From contig JAEUIZ010000053.1 of assembly GCA_016793805.1 (NCBI GenBank), positions 1-59,159 on the forward strand: a stretch of DNA of 59,159 nt, in the 5' to 3' direction. The position numbers and the translations under genes were made by a program. The DNA is from Phycisphaerae bacterium (lineage in GTDB: Bacteria > Planctomycetota > Phycisphaerae > Phycisphaerales > UBA1924). Positions 39,766 to 48,261 of this stretch are shown one piece after another (the first letter of the stretch is position 1; the number at the start of each line of letters is the position of its first letter). Under the pieces are notes generated by a model. It saw nothing but the letters and a program-made list of their open reading frames with translations, was not told the DNA's origin and ran no database searches.

Positions 39766-40245
39766 CTAGGCGTGACCCCAGCGGTCGCTCCAGAAGGCGT
39801 CGATGTCGCGGCGGGTGGGCTCGGGGCCCGAGACGAGTTCGGCCTGGAGTCCGCCGCCGGCGCGGCCGCCGACCCAGCGCGGATCGGTCATGGCGGCGGC
39901 GATGCCGAGGTTGACGACGGTGCCCGCGCGGAGGACGACGGCGTCCTGGTGCGTGAAGCCGATGGCCTGGCCGTCGAGCCCGAGCACGGCGGGGAGGGCG
40001 TAGCGCTCCTTGAGTTCGCCGCGGGTGGCGATGGAGTCCTCGCCGATCATGTACCAGCGGCCTTGGCGTGCGGAGCCGAGGGCGAGATCGGGCTTGGCGG
40101 CGGCAGCGGCGCCGGCGTTGTGATGGACGCGGATGGCGGAGACGTTGTCGGTGAGTTCGACGGTCTGGTAGTCGCCGTGCTTCCAGGCGGTGGCCTGCTT
40201 GGTTTCGGCACGCATGATGGCTCGGGCCGGGATGCCGAAGAGCAT
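39766..40245 (-). CDS. Unrecognised small protein
   Basis: A 159-residue cytoplasmic protein. It has a run WKHGDYQTVELTDNVSAIRVHH, an Ala-rich turn, then GRWYMIGEDSIATRGELKERYALPAVLGLDGQ and a Gly-rich stretch (DPRWVGGRAGGGLQ). The C-terminus RRDIDAFWSDRWGHA ends in aromatic residues. No signal peptide. ATG 40245 (GGAG 9 nt upstream) is chosen; a second ATG at 40215 is possible. It converges on clpP2 and is divergent from the sulfotransferase. I do not recognise a family. Confidence 0.65.
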   Translation of the reverse strand: MLFGIPARAIMRAETKQATAWKHGDYQTVELTDNVSAIRVHHNAGAAAAAKPDLALGSARQGRWYMIGEDSIATRGELKERYALPAVLGLDGQAIGFTHQDAVVLRAGTVVNLGIAAAMTDPRWVGGRAGGGLQAELVSGPEPTRRDIDAFWSDRWGHA

Positions 40246-40355
40246 GGGGCGGGCTCCGGATGGCGTGCGGCGTCGGGGAGCGCACCGCGGGCCATGATAG
40301 ATGGCGACGGCGGGGGAGCGGGACTGCACGGCGGCGCGGGCGGGCGGACGGCCGC

Positions 40356-40361
40356 TATGCT
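40356..40361 (+). promoter_or_regulatory. TANNNT box upstream of the sulfotransferase
   Basis: TATGCT ends 6 nt before GTG 40368. It decides that start, because no ATG or ribosome site lies nearby. Confidence 0.45.
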
Positions 40362-40367
40362 GCGGGC

Positions 40368-41144
40368 GTGACGACTTCGCCGCGGATTCACTGGTTGGCC
40401 TCGTTCCCGAAGTCTGGGAATACGTGGGTACGGTTTCTGCTGTACCAGTACCTGTACGGGGAGATCAAGGACACGGCGGAGTTGGGTCGGCGGATCCCGG
40501 ATGTCCACGCGGGGGACATGGCGCGAGCGGAGACGGGGACGCGGACGCTGCTGGTGAAGGTTCACTGGGGCTTTGGGCCGCGGATGCCGCACGTGGAGCG
40601 GACGGAGGGGATCATCTACATCGTTCGCCGGCCGAAGGACGTGATGCTGAGCATGCTGAACTACTACCGGCTACGGAACCCGCAGGCGACGTGGACGGAC
40701 GAGTACTTCGTGCGCGACTACATCCGGAACGGGGGCGACCAGGGGAGCGTGCGGAACGGCTACGGGAGTTGGGAGGACAACCTGCTGTCGTGGCTGGCGC
40801 AGCGGCGGTTCCCGCTGCTGCTGGTGCGGTACGAGGACCTGAAGGCGGACGCGGGGCGGGAGTTGGGGCGGATGCTGGAGTTCTTGGGGGAGCCGGTGGA
40901 GGCGGGGCGGGTGGCGCGTGCGGTGGCGGGGAGCACGTTCGAGCGGATGCGGGAGATCGAGGCGAGGGAGAAGGCCGCGAGCCACTCGGGGAACGTGTTC
41001 ATTGGAGGAAAGGCGGAGGCGGAGCGGGGTCTGATGTTCATGTCGAAGGGGAGGAGCGGGGCGACGCTGGCGTCGATCGGGGTGCCGCTGGACCGGGAGT
41101 TCGACGAGCGGTTCGCGGCGGGGTCGTGGCTGGCGGGGTATTGA
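40368..41144 (+). CDS. Sulfotransferase domain protein
   Basis: A 258-residue protein using 3'-phosphoadenylylsulfate (PAPS). The 5'-phosphosulfate loop is SFPKSGNTWVRFLLY (12-26), the catalytic-base His region is LLVKVHWGFGP, and the 3'-phosphate motif is IIYIVRRPKDVMLSMLNYYR. These agree with the cytosolic sulfotransferase-1 family. The C-terminal GNVFIGGKAEA and RSGATLASIGVPLDREFDERF correspond to the family's dimerisation and final PAPS region. The acceptor is unknown; a glycan or lipid is plausible. tRNA-Gly follows 62 bp downstream on the same strand. Confidence 0.88.
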   Translation: MTTSPRIHWLASFPKSGNTWVRFLLYQYLYGEIKDTAELGRRIPDVHAGDMARAETGTRTLLVKVHWGFGPRMPHVERTEGIIYIVRRPKDVMLSMLNYYRLRNPQATWTDEYFVRDYIRNGGDQGSVRNGYGSWEDNLLSWLAQRRFPLLLVRYEDLKADAGRELGRMLEFLGEPVEAGRVARAVAGSTFERMREIEAREKAASHSGNVFIGGKAEAERGLMFMSKGRSGATLASIGVPLDREFDERFAAGSWLAGY

Positions 41145-41192
41145 GGGAGCGGCGGGCTGCTGCACGCGTGCCGGTGATGGGGGGACCGGTGC

Positions 41193-41198
41193 TAAGAT
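41193..41198 (+). promoter_or_regulatory. Likely -10 box of tRNA-Gly
   Basis: TAAGAT, four of six bases matching TATAAT, ends 8 nt before the tRNA 5' end, so transcription would begin near the first nucleotide. Confidence 0.4.
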
Positions 41199-41206
41199 TG
41201 GAGCGC

Positions 41207-41278
41207 GCGGGTGTAGCTCAGTGGTAGAGCGTCAGCCTTCCAAGCTGAATGTCGCGGGTTCAAGTCCCGTCGCCCGCT
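41207..41278 (+). tRNA. tRNA-Gly (anticodon TCC)
   Basis: A 72-nt cloverleaf: acceptor GCGGGTG pairs with CGCCCGC (41271-41277), discriminator T; D arm GCTC-AGTGGTA-GAGC; anticodon stem CAGC/GCTG with loop CTTCCAA giving anticodon TCC (41239-41241); T arm CGGGTTCAAGTCCCG. CCA is not encoded. It reads GGA codons. Confidence 0.95.
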
Positions 41279-41302
41279 ATGGAGTCGCGAGAGTGGGGGC
41301 GT

Positions 41303-41677
41303 TTAGAGCGCGGGCTCGACGGAGACGGTGAGGCCCTTGCTGCGGAACTGCTCGGCGTAGAGTTCGGCGCGTTCGCGGTGGGTGGTGAGGACGAGGGCGA
41401 CGCCGGAGGTGTGGGCCTCGATCATGATGGTTGAGGCGTGCTGCTGGTCGAGCGGGGTGAGTTCGCAGATGGTCTCGACGACGTAGTCCATGAGGATGGC
41501 ATCGTCGTTGTGGAGCAGGACGGCGTAGGAGGGGAGGCGCTCGACGCGATCGGCGTGCCGCGCCTCGGGTTGACCGGGTGCGGGTCGATCGGGTGCGGGC
41601 GCGTGGTTTGGGCTCGCTGGGGCGGTCTGGGGCGGTGACTGTGCGGCGTCGTTCCGCGTGCTGGGCAACTGATCCAA
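41303..41677 (-). CDS. clpS: ATP-dependent Clp protease adaptor ClpS
   Basis: A 124-residue adaptor delivering N-degron substrates to ClpA or ClpC. The core (~50-124) has YAVLLHNDDAILMDYVVETI (the substrate-pocket Asn-Asp), STIMIEAHTSGVALVLTTHRE and YAEQFRSKGLTVSVEP. The first ~48 residues are a long Pro/Ala linker, about twice the normal length. The start is TTG 41677 with GGAG 8 nt upstream; no ATG or GTG suits. It lies 1.6 kb from the clpP pair. A ClpA/ClpC partner is not in the window. Confidence 0.88.
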   Translation of the reverse strand: MDQLPSTRNDAAQSPPQTAPASPNHAPAPDRPAPGQPEARHADRVERLPSYAVLLHNDDAILMDYVVETICELTPLDQQHASTIMIEAHTSGVALVLTTHRERAELYAEQFRSKGLTVSVEPAL

Positions 41678-41804
41678 AGTCGAATCTCCCCGCCCCCCCG
41701 CGGTTGGCTGACTGCCGACGCCGCGGGTGGAGCGTCGATGCTGTATCTTTCCAGGGTCGGGGCGTGTTGGCGAGCGATTTGGGTCAAGAATCGACGAAAT
41801 CGGC

Positions 41805-42230
41805 ATGGGAAGCGAGCGGCAGATCCTGTTGATCACGGGGACGCACCCGGACGCGGAGCGGACGGATCGGGCGATCGCGTACGGGCTGCGGGAGCGAGTG
41901 GCGGGGTGGCTGTCGCGGCACGGGGAGCGGGCGGAGGTGCTGGTGTGCTCGGACGTGTGGTATCTGAACCACGACGAGATGCGGGCGCGCCCGACGATCA
42001 GCGTGGGCGGGCCTGGGGTGAACGCGTTGGCGGCGTTCTTTGCGGACAAGTTGCCGAGCACGCTCGCGGTGGACGGGGTGTTTCTGGTGCAGGCGGACCC
42101 GGAGTTTGACGAGCCGGTGGCGAGTTGCTGGGGCTCGACGGCAGGGGGGACGGCGGCGGCGGTGGAGGCGTTCGTGGAGCGGTACCTGGATGGGTTCATG
42201 CGGGCGGCGTGCCGATCGATGGGCGAATAG
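41805..42230 (+). CDS. Unrecognised small protein
   Basis: A 141-residue cytoplasmic protein: QILLITGTHPDAERTDRAIAYGLRER at the N-terminus looks like a beta-alpha unit, followed by VLVCSDVWYLN, PTISVGGPGVNALAAFFADKLP and VDGVFLVQADPEFDEPVASCWG, alternating strands and Gly-rich turns suggesting a Rossmann-like fold. The Gly/Thr-rich CWGSTAGGTAAAVEAF near the end is notable. ATG 41805 is the likely start. It precedes the glucan phosphorylase but is separated from it by a 10-bp-stem inverted repeat. Function unknown. Confidence 0.65.
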   Translation: MGSERQILLITGTHPDAERTDRAIAYGLRERVAGWLSRHGERAEVLVCSDVWYLNHDEMRARPTISVGGPGVNALAAFFADKLPSTLAVDGVFLVQADPEFDEPVASCWGSTAGGTAAAVEAFVERYLDGFMRAACRSMGE

Positions 42231-42250
42231 GCTTCGCAACTCGCGGGGCG

Positions 42251-42291
42251 TGCCGGCGGCTGTTCGCTCGGGCACGCTCCGGCCGCCGGCA
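42251..42291 (+). terminator. 10-bp inverted repeat between the gene at 41805 and glgP
   Basis: TGCCGGCGGC (42251-42260) pairs exactly with GCCGCCGGCA (42282-42291) across a 21-nt loop. It starts 20 bp past a stop and ends 10 bp before glgP. It could end the upstream transcript, or act on glgP. No T tract. Confidence 0.5.
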
Positions 42292-42301
42292 GACTCGAGT
42301 T

Positions 42302-44008
42302 ATGCCCCAAACTCCGCAGATCGCGTACTTCACGATGGAAGCGGCGCTGGACCTCGGGATGCCGACGTACAGCGGGGGGCTGGGCGTGCTGGCGGGCGAC
42401 GCGCTGCTGTCGGCGGCGGACCTGGGCGTCCCGATGGTGGGGGTGACGCTGGTGCATCGGCGCGGGTATTTCACGCAGGGGCTGGGCGCGCGGGGCGAGC
42501 AGATCGAGACGCCGACGGAGTGGCGGCCGTCGGCCCATCTGGAGCCCGCGCCGGCGGTGGTGGAGGTTGGGCTGCACGGTCGGCGCGTGGTGGTGGGGGC
42601 GTGGCGGTGCGTGGTCCACGGGGCGACGGGGCGCGAGGTGAGCGTGCTGCTGCTGGACACGGATCACGCCGACAACCACCCGGAGGATCGGCGGATCACG
42701 GACAGCCTGTACGGGGGGGACGAGCGGGATCGGCTTCGGCAGGAGGCGGTGCTGGGGATCGGGGGCGTGCGGATGCTGCGGGCGCTGGGGCTGAGCGGGA
42801 TCCGGCGGTTCCACATGAACGTGGGGCACGCGGCGCTCCTGACGCTGGAACTCGCGCGCGAGTCGGCGGCGTCGCGCGGGCTTGCGGCGACGGACCCGCG
42901 GGTGCTGCGCGAGGTGCGGTCGCGGTGCGTGTTCACGACGCACACGCCGGTGCCGGCGGGCCACGACCGGTTCGATCCGGAGCGGGTGCGCGAGGCGTTG
43001 GAGCCCGAGTTGCTCAGGCCGTTCGAGGGGTTCGCGCGGGCGAGCGCGGCGATGGACGAGGGTCGTCTGAACCTGACGCGGCTGGCGCTGAGCCTGAGCC
43101 GGTACGTCAACGGGGTGTCGCGTCGACACGCGGAGGTGTCGCGGCGGATATTCGCGCCGGCGGCGGTGGACTCGATCACCAACGGCGTGCACGCGGGGCG
43201 CTGGACGAGCCCGGCGATGGCGCGGGTGTTCGATCGGCACGTCCCCGGGTGGCAGCAGGAGCCGAGCCTGTTGCGGCGGGCGATGGCGATACCCGGGGAC
43301 GAGGTCTGGGAGGCGCACGCGACGGCGAAGCGAAGGCTGCTCGACACGGTGCGGCAACTCACGGGCGAGACGCTCGACCCCGCGGCGATCACGCTGGGGT
43401 TTGCGCGGCGGGCGGCGACGTACAAGCGGCATCACCTGCTGCTGAGCGATCCGGCGCGGCTGGGTGCGATGAGCGATCGGCTGGGCCCCGTGCAGGTGGT
43501 GTTCGCGGGGAAGTCGCACCCGCGCGACGGGGGCGGGAAGGACGAGATCCGGCGGGTGTTCGAGGCGATCGGGGCGCTGCGGGGGCGGGTGCGGGCGGTG
43601 TTCCTGCCGAACTATGACATGGCGCTGGGGGCGATCATGACGGCGGGGAGCGACGTGTGGGTGAACACGCCGCGGGCGCCGCTGGAGGCGTCGGGGACGA
43701 GCGGGATGAAGGCGGCGCTGAACGGGGTGCCGTCGCTGTCGGTGCTGGACGGGTGGTGGCTGGAGGGGTGCGTGGAGGGGGTGACGGGGTGGGCGATCGG
43801 GACGGATCGAGGGGTGGGCGAGGGCGACGACTCACGCGACGCGGCGGACCTGTTCGACGCGCTGGAGCGGCGGGTGCTGCCGACGTATTACGGGGATCGC
43901 GAGCGGTTTGTGGGGGTGATGCGGCACGCGATCGGCGTCAACGGGGCGTACTTCAACACGCACCGGATGGTGCAGGAGTACGTGGCGAAGGCGTACTTCG
44001 GGGCGTAG
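42302..44008 (+). CDS. glgP: Alpha-glucan family phosphorylase
   Basis: A 568-residue PLP enzyme releasing glucose 1-phosphate from alpha-1,4-glucans; it belongs to the short TIGR02094-like branch rather than the ~800-residue glycogen phosphorylase. Visible segments are IAYFTMEAALDLGMPTYSGGLGVLAGD, NVGHAALLTLE, VFTTHTPVPAGHDRF, SITNGVHAGRW, FARRAATYKRHHLL, VFLPNYDMALG and VNTPRAPLEASGTSGMKAALNG with the PLP lysine near residue 469. The ATG at 42302 has CAGACT 6 nt upstream, a weak match to the leaderless boxes. No other glycogen genes are adjacent. Confidence 0.9.
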   Translation: MPQTPQIAYFTMEAALDLGMPTYSGGLGVLAGDALLSAADLGVPMVGVTLVHRRGYFTQGLGARGEQIETPTEWRPSAHLEPAPAVVEVGLHGRRVVVGAWRCVVHGATGREVSVLLLDTDHADNHPEDRRITDSLYGGDERDRLRQEAVLGIGGVRMLRALGLSGIRRFHMNVGHAALLTLELARESAASRGLAATDPRVLREVRSRCVFTTHTPVPAGHDRFDPERVREALEPELLRPFEGFARASAAMDEGRLNLTRLALSLSRYVNGVSRRHAEVSRRIFAPAAVDSITNGVHAGRWTSPAMARVFDRHVPGWQQEPSLLRRAMAIPGDEVWEAHATAKRRLLDTVRQLTGETLDPAAITLGFARRAATYKRHHLLLSDPARLGAMSDRLGPVQVVFAGKSHPRDGGGKDEIRRVFEAIGALRGRVRAVFLPNYDMALGAIMTAGSDVWVNTPRAPLEASGTSGMKAALNGVPSLSVLDGWWLEGCVEGVTGWAIGTDRGVGEGDDSRDAADLFDALERRVLPTYYGDRERFVGVMRHAIGVNGAYFNTHRMVQEYVAKAYFGA

Positions 44009-44047
44009 GGGAGCGCGGAAGGGGGCGGGGGAGCGGGGGGCGAGCGG

Positions 44048-47000
44048 CTATTCGCCGTCGTCGACGGCGTCGCGGCGGAGGGTGAGGATGTCGCGGAGTT
44101 GGGAGGTGTCGAGTTCGGTGAGCCAGGCCTCGCCGGAGCCGATGACCTGCTTGGCGAGTTCGGTCTTGGACTCGATCATGGCGTCGATGCGTTCTTCGAG
44201 GGTTCCGCGGACGACGAACTTGTGGACCTGGACGGTGCGGAACTGTCCGATGCGGTGGGCGCGGTCGGTGGCCTGGTTCTCGACGGCGGGGTTCCACCAG
44301 CGATCGAAGTGGAAGACGTGGGTGGCGGCGGTGAGGTTGAGGCCCAGGCCGCCGGCGCGGAGGCTGACGACCATGACGGGTGCGGCGTCGTCGGCGCGCT
44401 GGAAGCGCTCGACGAGGGCCTGGCGCTGGGTGGCGGTGGTGCCCCCGTGGAAGAGGAGGACGTCGCGGTCGAGGTCGTGGCGGAGCATGGCGGCGAGGAG
44501 TTCGGCCATGCGGCGGAACTGGGTGAAGACGAGGGCGCGCTCGCCGGAGGCGATGACTTCGTCGAGCATCTCGACGAGGCGGATGCACTTGCCGGAGCGT
44601 GCGGCGATCGGGGGCGTTGGGGCGTCGGGCTCGTGGTCGCCGAGGACGAGGGACGGGTGGTCGCACGCCTGCTTGAGTTTCACGAGCATGGCGAGGACGA
44701 GGCCCTTGCGGCGGATGCCCTCGGCGTCCTCGACCTGGGTCATCATCCGTCGGACGATGGACTCGTAGAGTTCGGCCTGCTCGGTGGTGAGGTGGGCGTA
44801 CTCGCGGGTTTCGAGTTTCTCGGGGAGGTCGGCGGCGACGGTGGGGTCGCTCTTGAGTCGGCGGAGCAGGAAGGGACGGACGAGGTCGGAGAGTTGCTTG
44901 GCGCGGTCGGCGTCGCGGCGGAGTTCGACGGGGACGGCGAAGCGCTTGCGGAAGTTGGCGGGTGAGCCGAGGTAGCCCGGGTTGAGGAAGTCGAAGATGG
45001 ACCAGAGTTCGCCGAGGCGGTTCTCGACGGGGGTGCCGGTGAGGGCGAGGCGCGTGGCGGCGGGGAGGGCGCGGACGGCCTGGGCCTGCTTGGTCTCGGC
45101 GTTCTTGATGTACTGGGCCTCGTCGAGGACGACGCGTTGCCAGGCGACGCGGGCGAGGGCCTCGCGGTCGCGGTGGGCGAGGGCGTAGGTGGTGATGACG
45201 GCGTCGAAGTCGGCGGCGGCACGGGCGAGGCGATCGGGGGCGAGGCGCTCCGGGCCGTGGTGGGTGAGGACGCGCAACTCGGGGCAGAAGCGCTTGGCCT
45301 CGTGCTGCCAGTTGCCGACGACGGACATGGGGACGACCAGGAGGGTGGGTCCGGGCTTGCCGGCGCGGGCGATCTCGTCGGGGGTTCGCTCGTGGGCGAG
45401 GAGGGCGAGGACCTGGATGGTCTTGCCGAGGCCCATGTCGTCGGCGAGGCAGGGCCCGAAGCCGAGGCTTTCGAGGAAGGCGAGCCAGGAGACCCCGCGG
45501 AGTTGGTAGGGACGGAGGGACCCGTGGAATCCCGCGGGCGGTGCGACGATGGCGAGTTTCTGGCTCTTGCTCACGCCGCCGAGGAAGTCGGCGACCCAGC
45601 CGGTGGCTTCGAGCCCGACGATGGGGACGGCCTCGGCCTTGGCGTCGACGGCGTAGGCGAGGCGGATGGCCTGGCCGAGGGACATCTCGCCGCCGGGGTT
45701 GTCCTTGATGAACCCGTGGGCGGCGCGGACGTCCTCGGGACGGACCTCGACCCATCGGCCGTTGATGCGGAGGAGGGGGGAGCGCTGTGCGGCGAGTTTC
45801 TGGAACTCGTCGAGGGAGAGGGTGACGCCGCCGAGGGAGATGTCCCAGGAGTAGGAGACGACGGAGGCGAGCCCGAGGCCGCGGCGCTGGCTGCCGGGCG
45901 ATGGGGAGGCCGGGGCGGGATCGGAGACGAGTTTGAGTCGAGCGCCGAGGCGAGCGGAGGGCCGATCCCACCACTCGGGAGCCTGGACGCCGAAGCCCTG
46001 CTCGCGGAGGGGACCGGCGATCTCGCGGAGGAACTCGTAGGCGTGTCGGGTGGAGAGTTCGAGATCGACGGGCTCGGCGTCGTCGAGGGCGCGCTCGAGC
46101 GGAGGGAAGATTCGGGCGGCACGGGCCAACTCGCCGAGGAGGAGTTCGTGCGGCCCGTCGAGCCGGCGCCCCTCGACGGTGGCGGCGTCGGTGGGGAGGA
46201 GCCAGATGTCCGGCGCATCGACGACGACGCGCGGGTCTTCCTGGGATTGGAGGTGGAAGGTGAGAGGCCAGCGGAGGCTGTCGCCGGGGTCCTGAAGGCC
46301 TTGGGGCGGCGACTTGGCCTCGAGCGGGTTCTCCGGGGGCTCGTTGAGGCGAAGGAGGAGTCGCCAGGTGCTGCTGGCGCCGCGGTCTTCGAGCCCGCCG
46401 ATCCAGCGTCGGACGTTTCGGATGAGGTCGGTCTTGGTGGCGGCGGGCCCATCGACGGCGGGATCGGCGTCGAGGAGTCCCCGCAGCCAGAAGACGGGGG
46501 GATCGCCGGAGGGGTCGCGCTCGCGGACGCCGCTGGCCATGTCCTCGGCGGCGAGGACTCGGCGGCACTCGGCGTCGGTGGCGGCGACGAGGAAGTCTTC
46601 GAGCATGGACCAGGGGTCGTGCGCGAAGCCGTCGACGGCGGCGCGGGCCGCGGGGGGCATGGCATGGATGAGGGCGGCGAGTCGCTCGGCGGTGGCCTCA
46701 TCGGCGAGCCAGGGTTGCCATTGGCCCAGGAGCACGCCTCCCGGCCTCTGGAAGAGCCCGGGGACGAAGCGCTGCTGCGCGAGGCAGTGGCACGCGAGCC
46801 CGAAGCCGGCGCGGAGGTAGGCGAGCGAGGGCCCGATCGATACGGAGTCGGCGCGGTCTTCGAGGGAGGCGAAGAACTCGCGGAGCGCGGACGGGGGCAG
46901 GCCGAGGGCTGGGACGCGGAAGGTCGCGAGCGTGGGGGTCGCATCGCGGGCGTCGTCGGCGGCGAGGCCGGCGGCGTGCGCGAGGCGGGGGCTGGGTTCG

Positions 47001-47197
47001 GGCCGACCGTCGCGAGCGGGGAGGCGGAGCGAGATCGCTTCCGTGGTGGCGTTCGGGCCGTGCCAGCGGGCGAGGTCCTCCGTCGGCGCGGCGAAGGGGT
47101 GCGAGTCGGGCTCGGCGGCGGGCGCGTGGAGACGAGCGATGGACTCGGCCCAGAGCCAGAGCCGCGATCCGCTCCACTGGGCGTGCAGCACGATCAT
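44048..47197 (-). CDS. SNF2-family DEAD/DEAH helicase with SNF2-associated N-terminal domain
   Basis: A 1049-residue protein. The first ~370 residues are a bacterial-specific N-terminal region. About 370-560 resembles the SNF2 helicase-associated domain (LDEFQKLAAQRSPLLRINGRW, GFIKDNPGGEMSL). The translocase has Walker A ADDMGLGKTIQ (~585), VVPMSVVGNWQHEA, VVLDEAQYIKN (~692), ALTGTPVENRLGELWSIFDF and LRRLKSD; the second RecA lobe has LVFTQFRRMAELL, VMVVSLRAGGLGLNLT and ATDRAHRIGQ (~982). Such proteins remodel protein-DNA complexes or stalled RNA polymerase. GGAG precedes ATG 47197. It converges on glgP. Confidence 0.92.
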   Translation of the reverse strand: MIVLHAQWSGSRLWLWAESIARLHAPAAEPDSHPFAAPTEDLARWHGPNATTEAISLRLPARDGRPEPSPRLAHAAGLAADDARDATPTLATFRVPALGLPPSALREFFASLEDRADSVSIGPSLAYLRAGFGLACHCLAQQRFVPGLFQRPGGVLLGQWQPWLADEATAERLAALIHAMPPAARAAVDGFAHDPWSMLEDFLVAATDAECRRVLAAEDMASGVRERDPSGDPPVFWLRGLLDADPAVDGPAATKTDLIRNVRRWIGGLEDRGASSTWRLLLRLNEPPENPLEAKSPPQGLQDPGDSLRWPLTFHLQSQEDPRVVVDAPDIWLLPTDAATVEGRRLDGPHELLLGELARAARIFPPLERALDDAEPVDLELSTRHAYEFLREIAGPLREQGFGVQAPEWWDRPSARLGARLKLVSDPAPASPSPGSQRRGLGLASVVSYSWDISLGGVTLSLDEFQKLAAQRSPLLRINGRWVEVRPEDVRAAHGFIKDNPGGEMSLGQAIRLAYAVDAKAEAVPIVGLEATGWVADFLGGVSKSQKLAIVAPPAGFHGSLRPYQLRGVSWLAFLESLGFGPCLADDMGLGKTIQVLALLAHERTPDEIARAGKPGPTLLVVPMSVVGNWQHEAKRFCPELRVLTHHGPERLAPDRLARAAADFDAVITTYALAHRDREALARVAWQRVVLDEAQYIKNAETKQAQAVRALPAATRLALTGTPVENRLGELWSIFDFLNPGYLGSPANFRKRFAVPVELRRDADRAKQLSDLVRPFLLRRLKSDPTVAADLPEKLETREYAHLTTEQAELYESIVRRMMTQVEDAEGIRRKGLVLAMLVKLKQACDHPSLVLGDHEPDAPTPPIAARSGKCIRLVEMLDEVIASGERALVFTQFRRMAELLAAMLRHDLDRDVLLFHGGTTATQRQALVERFQRADDAAPVMVVSLRAGGLGLNLTAATHVFHFDRWWNPAVENQATDRAHRIGQFRTVQVHKFVVRGTLEERIDAMIESKTELAKQVIGSGEAWLTELDTSQLRDILTLRRDAVDDGE

Positions 47198-47225
47198 GGC
47201 GCGGGGCTCCGGGGGCCGAGTGGAA

Positions 47226-47298
47226 TGAGGGCGCAGGGACTCGAACCCTGGACCAACGGCTTAAAAGGCCGATGCTCTACCAACTGAGCTACGCCCTC
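47226..47298 (-). tRNA. tRNA-Lys (anticodon TTT)
   Basis: A 73-nt minus-strand cloverleaf: acceptor GAGGGCG pairs with CGCCCTC, discriminator A; D arm GCTC-AGTTGGTA-GAGC; anticodon stem closed by CGGC/GCCG with loop CTTTTAA, anticodon TTT (complement of 47263-47265); T arm CAGGGTTCGAGTCCCTG. CCA not encoded. It lies directly upstream of the SNF2 helicase gene on the same strand. Confidence 0.95.
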
Positions 47299-47363
47299 GG
47301 CGCGAGACCTGAAGGAACTCGCGAAGAAGCCTAGGGAGGCAGGGATGGATGCGGCGTGGAGCG

Positions 47364-48161
47364 TTATCGCCGCGGGCTGAGGTTGCGGAGGACGGAGAGG
47401 TCGATCTCGATGATGAGCGGGACGTTCTGCGGAAGATTCGGGAGTGCCTGGACGGGGTTCTCGTTGAGTTCCTTGGGAACGACGAGGCGGCGCTTGCCGC
47501 CCGCTTTCATGCCGGTCAGGCCGTACTGGATGGCGGGGAACTCGCCGGGGATCCAGATGTAGGGCTTCTCGACCTTGGCGAGTTCATGCCCGTCCTTGTC
47601 CTTGATGACGTGGGTGGTGACGGCGACGAACTGTCCGAAGATCTCCTCGCCCTCGCCGACAGTGACGTCCTCGGTCTGGAGGGCGTCGACGATCTTGACG
47701 ACGAAGACGAGGTCGGCGTTGGGGGGGATGTCCTGGCCCGCGCCGCGCTCGCCGTAGCCCATTTTCGAGGGGATGGTGAGTTTGCGGACGCCGCCGACCT
47801 TCATGCCCGGGACGCCCTTCTGCCAGCCCTCGATGACGCCCGAGAGGGGGAAGGCGATGGGCATGCCGCGCTCGAAGGCGGAGTCGAAGACCTTGCCGCC
47901 CTCTTTGAGCATCCCGTGGTAGAGGGCGACGACGGCGTCGCCGGTCTTGACCTCGTAGCCGGTGCCGAGGGTGATGTCCTCGAGGATCAGGCCGCCCTCG
48001 AGTTCCTGCTTTTTGACGACGGGGCCGTCCGGGACGGGGATCGGGGTCGGGGCCGGGGGCTGGGCGGCGGCGACGGGCTGGTCGGCGGGCTTGGTGGCGG
48101 AGTCTTGGGCGACGGCGGGCAGGCAGAGGGCAAGGGAGAGCAGGGCGATGGGCAGACGCAT
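47364..48161 (-). CDS. Exported FKBP-type peptidyl-prolyl isomerase with two FKBP domains
   Basis: A 265-residue protein with a signal peptide (RLPIALLSLALCLPAVAQ). After a Pro/Ala linker, residues ~55-155 are a standard FKBP: TGDAVVALYHGMLKEGGKVFDSAFERGMPIAFPL, VIEGWQKGVPGMKVGG and IPSKMGYGERGAGQDIPPNADLVFVV. A second copy (~160-260) keeps the fold (YGLTGMKAGGKRRLVVPKEL, LIIEIDL) but lacks the tyrosine-rich pocket wording, so is probably inactive. It would catalyse proline isomerisation in the periplasm. AAAGGAA precedes ATG 48161. Confidence 0.9.
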   Translation of the reverse strand: MRLPIALLSLALCLPAVAQDSATKPADQPVAAAQPPAPTPIPVPDGPVVKKQELEGGLILEDITLGTGYEVKTGDAVVALYHGMLKEGGKVFDSAFERGMPIAFPLSGVIEGWQKGVPGMKVGGVRKLTIPSKMGYGERGAGQDIPPNADLVFVVKIVDALQTEDVTVGEGEEIFGQFVAVTTHVIKDKDGHELAKVEKPYIWIPGEFPAIQYGLTGMKAGGKRRLVVPKELNENPVQALPNLPQNVPLIIEIDLSVLRNLSPRR

Positions 48162-48250
48162 TGGGTTCCTTTCGGATACCGCTCGCACGGAGCGGGTGGG
48201 GGTGGGGGGGCGCGGCGCCGAGCGGCTAGGGTAGGACGTGTTCCGCGGAA

Positions 48251-48256
48251 TAGCAT
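48251..48256 (+). promoter_or_regulatory. TANNNT box upstream of mqnA
   Basis: TAGCAT ends 5 nt before ATG 48262; it argues against the in-frame GTG at 48238. Confidence 0.45.
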
Positions 48257-48261
48257 CCGCC